In this document: one piece after another, positions 10,019 through 22,379 of the stretch
Layout of the letters: every line of letters starts with the position of its first letter
How positions within the stretch are numbered: the first letter of the stretch is position 1
DNA from: Corythucha ciliata
Taxonomy: Eukaryota > Arthropoda > Insecta > Hemiptera > Tingidae
Direction of reading: 5' to 3'
Length of the DNA: 64,000 nucleotides
Assembly: GCA_038030265.1 (NCBI GenBank)
Contig: CM075943.1
Coordinates: forward strand, 6,138,001 to 6,202,000
The notes under the pieces: model-generated
Databases searched by the model: none
Seen by the model: the letters and a program-made list of their open reading frames with translations, nothing else
Told to the model about the DNA's origin: nothing
Program-made: the position numbers and the translations under genes

Positions 10019-10748
10019 GGGACATCCTAATTTACTGACGCACATAAGAATCACCCGGCACCCCTCATAAATTGAAATTTTCCCATTTTTTATGACCCAC
10101 AATGATGCAATTACATCATCGGCAGGCTACCCCATCAACAGAACAAGAAAAATCTCAGTACTTATGGTACCTCCCCCCGCACCTAAGTCAAACAAAACGC
10201 CCGGCACCCCGCAAAAAAAAGTATTTTTTGGTATTTCCCTACACACGCAGAAACCACTACCCAATCGCCAGGAACGTACTGAGAAATAAGTCAGAAAATC
10301 CTAGTACGTATGGTACCTCACTCCTCACCTAAGTCGGAAAATGCCAAACAAAACGCCCGGCACCCCGCAAAAAAAAGGATTTTTTGTTATTTTCCAACAC
10401 ACGCAGTAACTACTACCCAATAGGCTAAGTGCTGGGGAAGGTACCGCTGGTACTGGGATTTTCCGACTTATTTGTTAGTACGTTCCTCCCTACTGGGTAG
10501 TAGTTACTGCGTGTGTAGGAAAATACCAAAAAATACTTTATTTTGCGGGGTGCCGGGCGTTTTGTTTGGCATTTTCCGACTCAGGTGCGTCGGGAGGTAC
10601 CATAAGTACTGGGATTTTTCTTGTTCTGTAGATGGGGTAGCCTGCCGATGATGTAATTGCATCATTATGAGTCATAAAAAATGGGAAAATTTCAATTTTT
10701 GAGGGGTGCCGGGTGATTTTTATGTGCGTCAGTAAATTAGGATGTCCC
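10019..10748. mobile_element. Foldback DNA transposon, non-autonomous, 9-bp target duplication
   Basis: 730-bp element beginning GGGACATCCTAATTTACTGA and ending in its complement. Arms of about 270 bp pair over most of their length. The 9-bp CGAAATTGG sits directly outside both ends (10010-10018 and 10749-10757), a clear target-site duplication in a family D repeat. Long terminal inverted repeats plus a 9-bp duplication are typical of Mutator-like (MULE) elements; that class call is inference. The left half also holds a direct duplication of about 115-120 bp (about 10155-10270 and 10300-10420). No transposase is encoded. A degenerate piece of one end lies at 57356-57404. Confidence 0.8.
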
Positions 10749-10759
10749 CGAAATTGGTG

Positions 10760-11225
10760 CATTAGTGAGCGAAATTCGAGGAATTGGTTCTATTGCTGAG
10801 CAAGTCCTGCGGAAGTTTTAATGATTAATGTGTTGGATTCTAACTTTTTGATGGAATTTGGGTGGTGGGCAGCTGCACCACGTAATCTGCGCTTTTGATT
10901 CTATAGGGGAGGGCCACTGCCCACCCCTGCCCCCCGTTGGCTAAGCCCATGGCTAGTTACCATACAGTCTTAAAGGGCAATAGAAGGAAAAGAACAGTGA
11001 ATAGAACAATGTCAATGAATGGTATAACGTATTCTCACTTGTTCCGCTAGCGACAAATTTTTCGTACAGTGGCCTGAATTGAGAAATCATTACAAACGCA
11101 CTCGATATATCGGCAATTTATGATTGTTCGACTCGGGAGCCAAATTGTTTTCTTTCTGTATCAAGACTACCCTGTTTGTAAATTACGCCATGAGAACATT
11201 TTTATGACTTCTTAACAACGAATTG
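10760..11225. other. Intergenic stretch without features
   Basis: AT-rich apart from a short C-rich patch near 10915-10940. No coding frame, inverted repeat or short-period array seen. Confidence 0.4.
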
Positions 11226-11229
11226 GTAC

Positions 11230-12420
11230 GTTTTCTAGGATGCAATTACTCACTTCTAGCCAATTAGGCCCGAATGGTTATTTTGACCATTCTTGGCACG
11301 CAAATGGTCTATTTTGCAGCTTTCATGTCGAGAATAATCTGTTAAGGCATTTCCCTGGGAGTGTTTTTGGCCATTTTAGAGCAGGAATCGCCAATTTGGC
11401 TACTTTTAGGGCGCAAATAGTCATTTTTAATGCTCGAATCGTCCGTTTTACCATTTTTGGGAGCGATTTTAGTCAGTTTAGCAGTTTTTAGGTAGTGAAT
11501 TACTGTCAAGCCATTTTTAGTCAGTCGAGCGAAGCAAAGAATTTTCCGATCCCCTCCCTTGAGCAAATCCTAGATTCGCGTCTGGGTACGAGTTATCCAA
11601 TTTTTGGGGCGTGAATGAGGAAGTTGCACATTTTCCAAAACAATTTTTTTCTGGTAGGTCACACCATTACCTTTTGATGGATACGAATTTTAACAATTGA
11701 ATTCAATTATAACTATTTTTTTTAATTATTTAAAATAGCAATATTTGACTTCCAGCCAAAAAATGGTATGACGTAATTTAGTCTTTTTTGTCCTTGTCTA
11801 ATGCATTCTCTATCTCTCTCACAAAAAACCGATTTTTTTAAATCATGAGGTTTTCTTATGTTAGTGAGTTGCCAGGCAACCATCGCGATGGTTTCGTTGA
11901 ATTCATTCCCTAAAAAAAAGCCCGGTCCTGTGCAAGCAAGCCAGCCGCCTCTCCAAAGGGCAAAGTTCAAAAGTGTGATTAAAATTTCAGCAAGCGATTT
12001 TTTGAGGAACGGAGCACATCATAATTTCTATTTTAGTGTAAATAAACAGGGGAAAATAAATTTATCAGCAAATTCCGACCCATGCAACTTCCTCATTATC
12101 AGTTTTGCTTTTTATAGGGCACGCATGGTAAATTTAGACATTTTTAAGGCGTGAAGGCTCAGTTTGGTCATTTTTGACGCACGAATGGTCGTTTTTGCCA
12201 TTCTTAGGACAGGATTAATCTGTTTAGGCCTTTTCAAGGCACGAATTGTCAGTTTAACTATTTATGAATAGGCCACACATAATATGCATAGTCATTTTTG
12301 TCAATTTTAGGGCGTGAATAGCCACATTAGGGAATTTTTAAGGCGCAAATTGTCAGTTCTGCATATTTTAGGGCACAGATCATCACTTACGCTTTTGTAG
12401 AATGCCGCACTCTCTCACAA
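11230..12420 (+). repeat. Short-period repeat family C, two blocks
   Basis: Blocks at about 11230-11640 and 12070-12400 repeat units such as GGGCGCAAATAGTCATTTTT and GGCACGAATTGTCAGTTTA. The intervening 11700-12060 is non-repetitive and shows no exon-like segment despite modest open frames on both strands. Confidence 0.6.
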
Positions 12421-12880
12421 AGGGCGCAAATTTTGTTTTTGTGCCGGATGCAGACCCGCGAAGTTGGTTTTAACGTGAATACGTTTTACGGGAGTATAGG
12501 GACCAATTCGGCAGAAGTGGCCAAATGGGACTCACAGCGCGTAAGCCGCCGACTAGTGTGGGTGGTGCTGGGTGGAGGGTATTGGGGCTGGAATGAGGGA
12601 TATCACCAAGATCCCAACCGGTAACCAGAAGCGTACTTTGATACGGGGCGGGGGGGGGGCGGACCGCCCTGGAGCCCCAGAAATGCTTATGCGGAACAAT
12701 GACGATTTTTAGGTTCTATATTCATGGATATGTAGCTAAGTGAAAAGGTTGGAAGATTGAACCGCGATTTGGCTCCTTTCTAAGAATTTCAGTCTCTCCT
12801 AACGTTGCAATAAGTGATATCAGCTAAGATGAGTGTGGGCTGAATACTCGATTAGCCCTCGAGATCGCTTCCGGTGGCTC
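12421..12880. other. Intergenic DNA with a G-run, no gene
   Basis: A 63-codon frame (12433-12624) has glycine and tryptophan-rich residues but no splice context or recognisable domain. A run of nine or more G follows near 12647. Nothing else seen. Confidence 0.35.
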
Positions 12881-14150
12881 AAATTTTAGAAAATTCGCGC
12901 CTTCTTGAGGAAAATTCGCAGCCAAAATTGAGAAAATACACCGTCCCCTGTTGCGCACTAATGTGCTAATCGTCAATGTGCAACTTGCTGACGTGGCAAA
13001 AGCTTTGGAAAAAACGTTGATATTCGTGGCTAAAACTGCGAGAAAGCGCTGATTCGTGGTCTAAAATTGAAAAAAATCACCAAAATTAGCGAGGCTGAAA
13101 TTGAGAGAACTCTAATTTTCAGCTCAAATTGAGAAAAAGTTCTAATTCGCTGCTAAAAATGGGGAAAAAGGTTAAAAAATAAAACGTCAATTCATGTCTG
13201 AAATTGAGAAAATTCGCGAATTCACGGTCTAGAATCGCTACTGCGCCGCTAAAATTCAGAATAAGCGTTAGTCCGCGGTTAAACTTGAGGAAAATCACCA
13301 ATTCACGGTCAAAATTGTGGTAAAATTTCCAACTTTAACACTCTTCTTCCCGGCGCCTTCTGAAGACAATTTTGTGGCTAAAATTGAGAAAAACGCAAAT
13401 TCAGGGGCGTACCTATAGAAATCCTTCGGAGGGGGCGATTCCGTCAGTCCACATGCCTACTAAGGACCGTCACGGGGGACGGGTGTGGTAATGAATGCCC
13501 TTCGTATTGCTGAAATTTCGCAAAAACTTGGCTAAAAACGGCCTCCCGGAAGGGCAGATCCACCAGTCCCCCCCCCCTCTGGGTACGCCTCTCGGACGAA
13601 TTCATAAGCTATAAGTTAAAAAACACCGCTGATTCAAGGCTAGAATTGTGAAAAAGCGCTAATCTATAGCTAAAAGTAAAAAAAAATTGCTCACGCGGTG
13701 CTAAAATGTACAAAAATGCTAAATTGTGGCTTGAAAAAAATCAAAATTAGGAGAAAGGCTAATTTTTCAGCCTAAATTGTTAAAAAAAAGCCAATTCGCT
13801 ACTAAAAATGGGGGGAAAAAAACGCGAATTTGCATCTAAAAGTGCGGAAAACACCAATTCGTGGTTAAAATTGAGAAAATTCGCTAATTCACGGATTAGA
13901 AGCGCTACTACGCTGCTAAAATTAAGAAAAAGCGCTCATTCACGGAAAAAAAAAATGAGGAAAATCACTAGTTCGCGGCCAAAATTGTGAATAATTGCAA
14001 TTTGCATCCAAAATTGAAAATTACGCCCATTCGCGGCTTCTGAAGGCAATTTGGAGGTTAAAATTGAGAAAAAGCGCGGAAAAAAACCGCTGATTTACGG
14101 CCGGCGAATATGGTTTTTGAAGAGCGATCCCCGTGAAATTCAGTTTTTTA
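12880..14150 (-). repeat. Short-period repeat family A, minus orientation
   Basis: Over 1.2 kb of units reading GCTAAAATTGAGAAAA then CGCTAATTCGCG on the given strand. Frames such as 13808-13990 are lysine-rich translations of the repeat. Confidence 0.75.
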
Positions 14151-14534
14151 GGGAGCCAGTTCCGTGGATTTTTGTTTAAAATTTGTATTTAGTTATGTTA
14201 CAATAAATATACCAACCACTCTTTTTTATAAAGCTAAAGTTCAATAACTGTTAGTTGAATAAACAATCCAGTGCTTAACGTAAAAATATCACTTGTACGG
14301 ATACTACGCCCTTTTGATTTTAACTTTTTTTTTAGTAGGCTGTTTTGACCAAAAGTTTGTAGTTCGCGAAAAAAAAAGGGAAATGATGAGGAGGGGCGGG
14401 GGTAGGGTCAGTCTTTAATTATGGCGTAGAAGCACGGGATACGTTCCAACAGGCTGGCTAGACTCACCCAGCACTCGAAATTTTCACTCGTCTTGCGAAG
14501 TGGTGGTGGAGGAGGAGGAGGAGGGGGAGGGTAG
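14151..14534 (-). other. 3' flank of LIPT1
   Basis: The LIPT1 stop is at 14535. A GGA microsatellite lies at about 14501-14531, and the nearest polyadenylation-like motif is ATTAAA on the minus strand (14414-14419). No other gene seen. Confidence 0.45.
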
Positions 14535-15944
14535 TCATGCTCGGACGGCGGTCGCCTCCGCTTTCTGACGATGATTCTGCACGACGACGAAACGAGACTC
14601 GTGATTTTTCAACGCCTTGCCAATGGCCGTGAAGACGGCCCTTGAAAACCGAGCTCCTCGCTGCGACGTTTCCAGCGCGAACCGCCCCGACAGGCCGTCC
14701 CAGACAAGACCGTCGGGGAGACGCAGGTGAACATCGGCCACTAGGCCACGCTCAACGACCACTTCGACGTCGACGAAAAGACCACTGTTCGAGCCGCCAA
14801 TTTCATAGCGACGAATGACTTCAAATTTTGGGGTTTTCCCCATGACCCAGTTCCAATTGGAGAATTCGTCCCTGATTTTTTGCAGACCTGCGCAAAACAC
14901 GTCAAAATCAAATTTCTGCCCGAATAACCTTCAAAGTGAATGAACCAACCTGGAAACCAGTCATCAGTCGGGTTGATCATTTGAAAACCGCGAGTTTTCC
15001 CCGCTTGCTTCCAACCACTGTCTATTTGAGTCACAGGATCGGTTCGTAAAAATTGCCAACCGATACAGGTCATCAGTTTTTCAATGGTGATGCCCGAATG
15101 TAAATCAGCGAGATTAATAGTCGGCGAGGGCTTACTCTCGGTGGCGTTCGAACTAATTTCCATATTCTAAAAATGTTTTTAAAAAAACAATTTAAAAAAT
15201 CTATGACAAAATTTAAAGATTTGTTGAAAAATACCTCAGCTTTACGTAGGGACGCTTTCAAAGCGTCTTTATCTACGTTAACGAGAAGGGTGCAATGGTG
15301 GTAAGAGTTGGGTCGCCCTAATTTCGACGCTGTTCCAGAAATCTGAGGGAAAAATAGTGCAATTATAGCATTTTTGAGACATAACGACGCTTGGGCTGAG
15401 TAAAGACAAAAAAGTGTTCTCATACCTTGTAGTTATTGTCCAGAATGATGTCATCTTTGGCGTTTATCGTCGGATGGAGGCTCCACTCTTTTTCCAAAGT
15501 TCGAGCCACAATCTGAAGATTCTCGCGACGATTGTACCGTTCGCGCGGTGCAAAAAAGGTGATGTTCAAATTGCCGCCGTCATGATACACCGACCCACCG
15601 CCCGAGTTGCGACGAGCCAACGCGACGCCTTTCGCCTCAAGACTTTCAACGTCCGTCTCAATCCAAGGGTTTTGGTGACGACCCACGACGACGCACGGAT
15701 CATTTCTCCACAGGAGCATGACGTGATGATTGGAAAAGTCGAAATTTTTGTACATCCAATCTTCAAGAGCCAAATTGGTGAAAACATCGCGCGACTGGGA
15801 GATGAAAACGGATTTGAAGACCGAGACAGGCGGTTTGGACTGTTCAGAAGACGCGAAACTTCGCGCTAGAGTCGTTTGTTTTAAAAATGCCAACGAAACG
15901 CGGCTTTTACGAGCAAAGCTTGACGGCACAAGGAAGAAAGCCAT
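14535..15944 (-). CDS. LIPT1: Lipoyltransferase 1, mitochondrial (LIPT1), 4 exons
   Basis: Transfers lipoate to E2 and H proteins in mitochondria. Coding exons on the minus strand: 15944-15426, 15342-15235, 15166-14950 and 14887-14535. Phases are 0, 0, 1, giving 398 aa (human about 373). The first about 35 residues are Arg/Ser-rich and nearly acid-free, as in a mitochondrial presequence. Residues 54-130 carry the lipoate-ligase family signatures: NLALEDW, LLWRNDPCVVVGRHQNPW and RRNSGGGSVYHD (111-122). The Lys-Ile-Ser-Gly-Thr-Ala motif spans the exon 1/2 junction, with SYHHCTLL after it. Exon 4 has WNWVMGKTPKFE, the C-terminal domain hallmark. Introns are 62-92 bp. The ATG at 15944 is the first in frame and precedes the presequence. 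Strong family match; the exon structure is my inference. Confidence 0.93.
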
Positions 15945-16438
15945 TTCAATTTTTTTTCTCTCTCTCTCTCACAAAAAATATCGCAACACTAGACGAGTCT
16001 GTCAACCTGTTGTGTGACTAGTGAACAACAACGTTCTTGGAAAGTTTAGTAAAGTAACTATCGCACTAAAGTTTATTACTATTATTATTATTTTTAACTA
16101 CGATAACCGCTTTAAAAGTCTTTAGCCTGCGCAGAAATTGAAGACAGAGAGATCATGTGATTGTGGTGAGCAAGAGTTTGATGCAACCACTTCCAAGTTT
16201 GATGCAGGGTGCAAGTGCGGTACCTGATTGCTAGACAGTCCACACAGTCCAAGCGCATTCCTCGAGAACCCTCCAGGATGAAAATAAAAAACAGCACTGG
16301 TCTGTAAGAAATGAAAACCCGTTGAGAGGTGTTGACAAATTAACAACAACAAAAAACGCGAGAGCTCTAAAAAGCACACAAGAACACAGTGTCACAGTGG
16401 TAATCCGCAAATGTTAAGAGCGCAAGAAAGATGGACCG

Positions 16439-16446
16439 TATTTATA
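16439..16446 (-). promoter_or_regulatory. TATA-box-like motif on the minus strand
   Basis: TATAAATA within GGGTATAAATACGG. It points toward LIPT1, about 500 bp upstream of its ATG. It could drive LIPT1 through spliced leader exons, or a separate small transcript. Between it and LIPT1 there are good splice-like signals (TTTCTTACAG near 16300, CAG/GTACCG near 16222) and an AATAAA on the minus strand at 16072-16077. Confidence 0.3.
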
Positions 16447-16449
16447 CCC

Positions 16450-18050
16450 CTGCGCTAGCATACGAGTATCATGCAAAAGACATGAGGTGGAAGGAGTGTA
16501 GAGGGTAAGAGGTTTATTAAACGTTACAACGAGGGGAGGAGAAACACAAAAAAACTAGGACATTAGAGTACGATTATTTTTTAATCTAATTCAGATATAA
16601 ATCACCCCTCGCGAGGGGTTATCGTGAAACATGAACCACACCGTTATGAATAAACGAGTTCATGTCCGCCATAATCTGTATGAGAAGACCTGCCAATGCA
16701 CCGCGTGGCTTTAATAACTCTGTAAACAACCGATTCAGTGCATCCATAGTCGTGATTCACCAGTAACCCCCTAAAAATGGGCTTTTAATCAATCAGACAC
16801 GAACGACCCTCAACCTATCAAGTCCCCAAAAAAACACAGACTGTCCTAAGGACTACGAAAACGACCCTGAAAAGTATAAAAATAAAATTCATTCGGAAGG
16901 CCTTTGTTTAAAAAAAAAATTTTTTTTGAGGGCGCGTCCTTAATTATCACGTCCAACCGAGTTAATTTAACGCATCAATTAAAAAACGTCTCGACAATTC
17001 AACAAGATAATGAAATTGAGGGCATTTTGTATGAGATGGGTGACAGCGTTGGCACACGGGTGGTGGTGGGGGGTGGAGCGTGGAGTTTTTGTCTAGAAAA
17101 AAAAAATGGAATAATTTCGTGTAAAAACGAGCGAGACGTCCAGACAAATAGTCTTATCGCCAAAGAAATTACATTTTTCAACGAACAAATAAAACCCGAG
17201 CGAGTGTTTTCAAAAGATAAATATAGCTGTTCACGCGGTGCATTCGACACAGGGCAATGGCGCATCAACGGCTAAAATACAACTACAAATAAGGAAAGAT
17301 TAAAAGTGTATTTTCCTGGAATGAAACAACCAATTACGCGGAAATTGCTAAAAATTATAGTACTTTGAACCAGAGTGAGTTAATTCTGCTGCCGTAAATG
17401 AATCGAATTTAGGTCGTTTTAGTGTCTTGACATTAAGATAAATTGCGCTAACTGAGTGCAATGGCCCATTTAAAAATAAGGGGAGAAAACAGCTAATAAC
17501 TAAAGGAAAACACTGTGAATGCAGTGATATCTAAAGCGCATAACTAGAGCCTTCGGAGTTCTATATTCAATGGGACCAACGGAGGGGAAAACCCGATACA
17601 AATTACAGAACAATTGGTTCAAAAACTGACTTGAGAATGGGACAAACAACTACTTGCTATATTCAAACTTTTTTGACACATTCAACACTGGCAACACCCA
17701 CGAGCTTTCAACTGTTCAACACGTCTCTGTCAAACAGTCGAACTGTTTAAGACATTGTCCAACGGTCAATCAAACCAATTCTGAAGCCACATATCCAATA
17801 AACGGTTCACAGTAGGGCCGAATTGTCGAGTATTCCCACTATCCCAGAGTATTGAATCGAGTTTACTGTTTTTTGGCCAAAAATGGTGGTTGGTGTTGGT
17901 TTGGTAGAAGGAAATTTAAATCTTGAAGTTAATAAACAGAGGACAGGACAGGGGCGTAGCCAGCACTTGATCGAGGCAGGGAGGGCAGAAAATGTCGGAT
18001 GTTCTAGTGACCCCAGCAGAAGAACTGGTAGTTCATTAAATCAGCAATAG
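16450..18050. other. Intergenic DNA, no gene seen
   Basis: Mostly unique sequence. A 123-codon frame at 16904-17275 has a homopolymeric start and an equally open opposite strand; there are no splice signals or domains. Nothing supportable. Confidence 0.4.
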
Positions 18051-18054
18051 CCGC

Positions 18055-18869
18055 ATTAAATCGTCAAATTATTCCGCGGAAACTGAGTTTTCACAAAAAA
18101 GGGTCATAATCCATCAAAAACTAACATTTTCGCTGGGAAACTGTCGGTTTTAGCCTTCTATTTCTAATTTTATGTCCAAAACGGACAGTGTTTTCCCCGG
18201 AAATCGATACTTGGCACTCAAATATACGGGGTGTCCGACTTTTCATTAACGTCTTGTCTGAGAGATGTAAAAAATCCAACATTTTTTAACCAAACACTAA
18301 AAATTTTCAACTCAAAACTGACGGTTTTTAACCCAAACCGGAATATTTCACTCTATAACAGAATATTTTACTTCAAAACTGACGTTTTACGCCAAAGCCG
18401 AAGTGTTACCCCTAAAGAAAGATTTCACAGCCCAAATGGCAATTTTGAAACCCAAGGCTTTTACCCCCCCCCCCCACCCAACTGATAATTTCACACAAAA
18501 CTGGCGGGTTTATACCAAACTGATGAAAAACGAGTGATCTTACCAAAACAGACCATTCTCTGCATTAAAAACTGTCGATTTTATCCCTCAAGTGGAGATT
18601 TGAACGACAAACTGAAGAATTCATCCCAAATGTGACGATTTTATACCAAAACTAACGATACAGTCCAAACCTGAAGTATTCTTCCGAAGATTTCACAACT
18701 AAAACTGGCAATTTTACCTCAAAACAGAGTTTCAATTTCAAAACTTACGATTTCATCCCAAAAACTTTCCTGAACTCCACTCAAAAAACTATATATTTTA
18801 CTTCAAAACTGACAATATCACTGCAAAACTGGCGTTTTTCCGTAAACAGACGATTTTACGACAAATCTA
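18055..18869 (+). repeat. Short-period repeat family E
   Basis: About 800 bp of degenerate units of about 30-35 bp reading CAAAACTGACGATTTTA then CCCCAAA. It ends where the TA-flanked element at 18870 has inserted and resumes at about 19120-19170. Confidence 0.65.
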
Positions 18870-19114
18870 AAGGTCGATTCAGACTATACGGACGTGACGT
18901 GAGAACACGCATTCCCACGTGTTATACAAAATTCCAGAAATGGATTTTGTTTGTTTACGTTCGCATTGCCCGGACGTGACGTGGGAACACGTGGGATGAT
19001 GCTTGTCAGAGCAGCAATGTGAACGTAAACAAATAAAAGCCTTTTCTAGAATTTTTTTATCACACGTGGAACAGCGTGTTCCCACGGTCACGTCCGAATA
19101 GTCTGAATCGATCT
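18870..19114. mobile_element. MITE, ACGTG-rich, TA target site (copy 1)
   Basis: 245-bp element with inverted ends (AAGGTCGATTCAGACTAT against its complement at 19096-19114) flanked by TA on both sides, so Tc1/mariner-type insertion is likely. The termini and interior are dense in GGACGTGACGTGGGAACACG and its complement. Copy 2 is at 55148-55391. No coding capacity. Confidence 0.75.
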
Positions 19115-19119
19115 TAACA

Positions 19120-19744
19120 CGGCTCTGTCTTGAAAACTGACGATTTCAAAGCCAATGCTGACGTCTGAAATCAAAACTGGGGGCTAATTTAGTAAAACTT
19201 AGCGCCGGCGCAATCCCACCCTTTCTTGTCTAAAAAACATATGTTCCAATTCGTAAAGGACGGGTGAATTTGACGGGGCCAGGATTTCTTGGGGGGGGGG
19301 GGGGTCCGGTTTAGGTCCCGCGGGAACACATGTGAGACGATATGAGATTGACTTTGACAGCTAAAATGTATGAACATACATGTGGCTGTGAAATTCATTC
19401 TCATCTCATCTCACACGCGTTTCATTTTTCTATTAACCCCCCCCCCCCACCAGATTAGGGACTCCCCCATAAAATGACAAAATAGACAATTTGCGCACCA
19501 GGAATGGTCTTTGTACGCCAGGAAGATTGAAAATTGTTCATTATTATTTTCGATGAGTTTTGAGGTGAAGAATTTCCTTGAAACTCATCGAACATGTTTT
19601 CGATGAGTTTCAAACTTGTTTGTGGGCTTGCGAAGTTGCCGATGTTCATTATCTGTGAAATGGCGTCTATTTTTTGAGGAGTTTCTAGGTGATGAGTTTC
19701 ACGAGTACTCAAGAAAACTCATCGAATGATTTTTTCGATGATTT
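19120..19744. other. Non-coding DNA with local CGATGAGTTT palindromes
   Basis: Contains runs of G (about 19293) and C (about 19438). CGATGAGTTT and AAACTCATCG recur at about 19548-19740 in both orientations, so the block can fold on itself. An 85-codon minus frame (19455-19712) spans these palindromes and is not accepted as a gene. Confidence 0.4.
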
Positions 19745-20915
19745 TAAATAGATTCAACCGGTCATTAGGTAGTTGGGACAAGAAAATAGTGCCGGTTAAG
19801 TTTTTATGACGGTTTTATATGTTTTTTTGGGGGTGCTGAATTAAAAAATCCAGTTATAATTCTGATATGGCTTCACCATGAAAAAATCGAAAAACTGAAA
19901 TTTGGAGAATTGTTTTAGCTTTTTGCTTATAAATCCGAAAGGACGCATTCTAGAGAAAAAACATCCCTCAGCAGAAAGAAAGTTGACAAAATATCCAAAA
20001 AAAAATTAGACTAAAGTCAGCTCTCTAGCTTTCTTGGTCTCGCCTACACAGTGCGTTAAAGATCGACCATTTGCGCACTTGGCCAAAATCTACCGCACTG
20101 AAGTTAGCCCCTCGCAGGACACCACTAAATCACAGTGTACCAACTCTGGAACCAGCGAAACACCGTATATTTATTTTTGGGGGCCAGACTTCATGCCCAC
20201 CCCAGTTTCGAACATTTTAATTTTAACTAAACGAACATTTTGCGCACCATGCAGGTGCCTCTCTGGTTTTCAAATTTTCCCAAATCTCATTTTCAAACTT
20301 TTGAAGAGAGCCTTTTTCTTTGATGAATCGAGAAAACCTGCCTTCTCACCAATCGTTCCTTCTTGAAACTTCACTTAAATGTATTTACTGGGTTTCCTGA
20401 GGTGGTGCGCAAATTGTTCTTAGAGGACCCTTATCAAATTAGTTTGGTCAAGATTAAAATGATCCAAAGTGGGGGGGGGGGGGCTGGCATAAAATTGGCC
20501 TCCTAGAAAGACCGGGCCCGTGTTATTTGCCGGTTTCAGAGTGGATAAGCTATCTAAATGTGATGGTGCGCTGCCATTTGCACCGTATGAGACCGTTTGA
20601 TACAGATTTTTTTCACACGGGGGGGGGGGGGCTAACGTATCTTTTGTTTGGATATTTCATCAGCTTTCTTTTTGAAAAGGGATGATTTTGCTCTATAGTA
20701 CGTTTTTTTGGAGTTATGAGCGAAAATCTAGAACAACTCTCCAAATTTCTTGATTTTTCACCATTTACACGGCGAAGCCATATCCGAATTTAGTCGATAA
20801 CTAGATTTTCGAATTCAGCGACCCAAAAAACATAAAGAATCGTCATAAAAACCAAGCCGGCAATTATTTCCTGGATTCATTACTTTTTGTTACCAAATGA
20901 CTGGACTACTCCGCG
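19745..20915. mobile_element. Long inverted-repeat element, arms about 270 bp
   Basis: The left arm (about 19757-20005) and right arm (about 20640-20910) pair along their whole length. Shared landmarks are GATATGGCTTCACCATG, AAATTTGGAGAATTGTT and GACAAAATATCCAAA, each found in complement on the right. The 600-bp centre has no recognisable protein. Arms are diverged, so the element is old. No target duplication was identified. A third arm-like segment lies at 21028-21180. Confidence 0.6.
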
Positions 20916-21027
20916 CAATAGAAAATAGGCCTTGAAACTTCAGACGATTCATGCCCTAAAAGTAGCCAAACTGATCATTTACGACTTGCAGATGACTTAA
21001 CTGGACGATTCATGCCATTAAAATGCT

Positions 21028-21180
21028 TCACCATGAAAATGGCAAAAAACCATAAGATTTGGGGAGTTTTTTTAGTTTTTTGCTAATAACTTCGAATGAA
21101 CTCACTCTGGAGTAAAATTACTCATCTTTGAAAAAGAAGCTGACAAAGCTCCCAAGAGATTGGTACGAAAGTCAAAGTCA
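21028..21180 (+). repeat. Extra copy of the arm of the 19745-20915 element
   Basis: Runs from GCTTCACCATGAAAATGGCA to GCTGACAAAGCTCCCAAG and aligns with the left arm in the same orientation. Probably a remnant of a second element. Confidence 0.5.
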
Positions 21181-21199
21181 CCTTTCTAGGTTTTGTACT

Positions 21200-22035
21200 A
21201 CAGCCGCTAGAGAGCGTTTAAATTGGCCTCAATTTCCAACTTTCCAAAATCCTCCGTTTTGAACCTTTCGAGCCTTATTTAATATACCTCACAGTCGGTC
21301 CCCCGACCCCTCCTCATGCCCATTAAACTTCCACCAGAGCCTCGACTTCCATGCTCCCATCCATCATACAGTTTTTCGCAAACTAATTTTTAAATATTAT
21401 CAACGAAGAAGTTGATGGTTGTTAAACACACCAGACAAACGCGAATGCACCTAGGTGTGATCCAATCTCCGTTTCTACCTCTGACTTATAGTAGATATCA
21501 AAACTACTCGGCCCTTGTCTTATCAGCCAGGCATTTGAGCCGAGTTCCAAACCGGTGGACCGCCCTCACTGGGAGCGGAGGTGCTATTGTACCATGACCC
21601 CTCTCTCCAAGACTCTCAACCTGATCCGGAAACACCGAGTTAGGGAGGACCCGGCTCACTCACATATGTTGCCCGGCTCCTCTTTTAAAATAGGAAGGAT
21701 TGTCATTATTAGTACCTATATTAGTAATAAGAATAATACCAATACGTTCAACGCATACTGAGACTGGTAATAAGTTGGTAACGCGGGACGCCGGTCCAGT
21801 TTGAAGATTTACCCTAAACATCAAGCCTCAACGTGGTTGTAGAAGTCTGCACTACAATACTAATTTCTTGTTGGTATAATTAGGTCCGTTCCATTGTTTT
21901 GTTAGTGCTACACTAGTATAGGAAACCATGTGATTTCATTGACTTATTCTGAAAAATTGAATGAAACGAGAACAAAATTTCGAATCAAGAAAGCAACAAG
22001 AAAGTTGTTCCATTTTGTTTGACATTATCACATTA
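21200..22035. other. Intergenic DNA, no gene seen
   Basis: Two short frames (21412-21597, 21555-21761) overlap without splice signals or domain similarity that I can recognise. No inverted repeat or array noted. Confidence 0.4.
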
Positions 22036-22040
22036 CACTT

Positions 22041-22190
22041 AAGTCCCCCGCACACGATGCATTTTTTGAAGGAGGATTACATGCAGGGTGAAAAAAAACA
22101 TATGATCCCAGGTAGTGACCGGATGGTTTTTTAAAACAAGCAGACAATTCTCCTTCAAAAAATGCATCGTGTGCATGGGGCTTTACAGTG
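22041..22190. mobile_element. Short MITE-like inverted repeat
   Basis: Arms of about 30 bp: GCACACGATGCATTTTTTGA at 22047-22070 and its complement at about 22155-22176, inside AAGTCCCC-type ends that are possibly flanked by TA. No coding content. Confidence 0.55.
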
Positions 22191-22379
22191 TAGAATTTGA
22201 AAAAGAACCAAGAACCGTCTGGATGCCAGTGACCTATTTCACATAGATTTTTATATTCGGACTGATTCCTCGATCGGCCAACTAGCAATTGGTGGAGGGG
22301 AAGTTTAAATAATGACGGAATTAACTTTTAATTAATAAAAATTAACTTTTCTCTTAATTTAAGCCAGGCTAGTTATTGA

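Noticed and set aside
15414..15869. 151-codon plus-strand frame
   Set aside because: It is the exact antisense of LIPT1 exon 1, whose minus-strand frame has clear lipoate-ligase motifs.
16904..17275. 123-codon frame with both strands open
   Set aside because: Begins in an A/T homopolymer, has GGGGTGGAG-rich centre and no splice or domain evidence.
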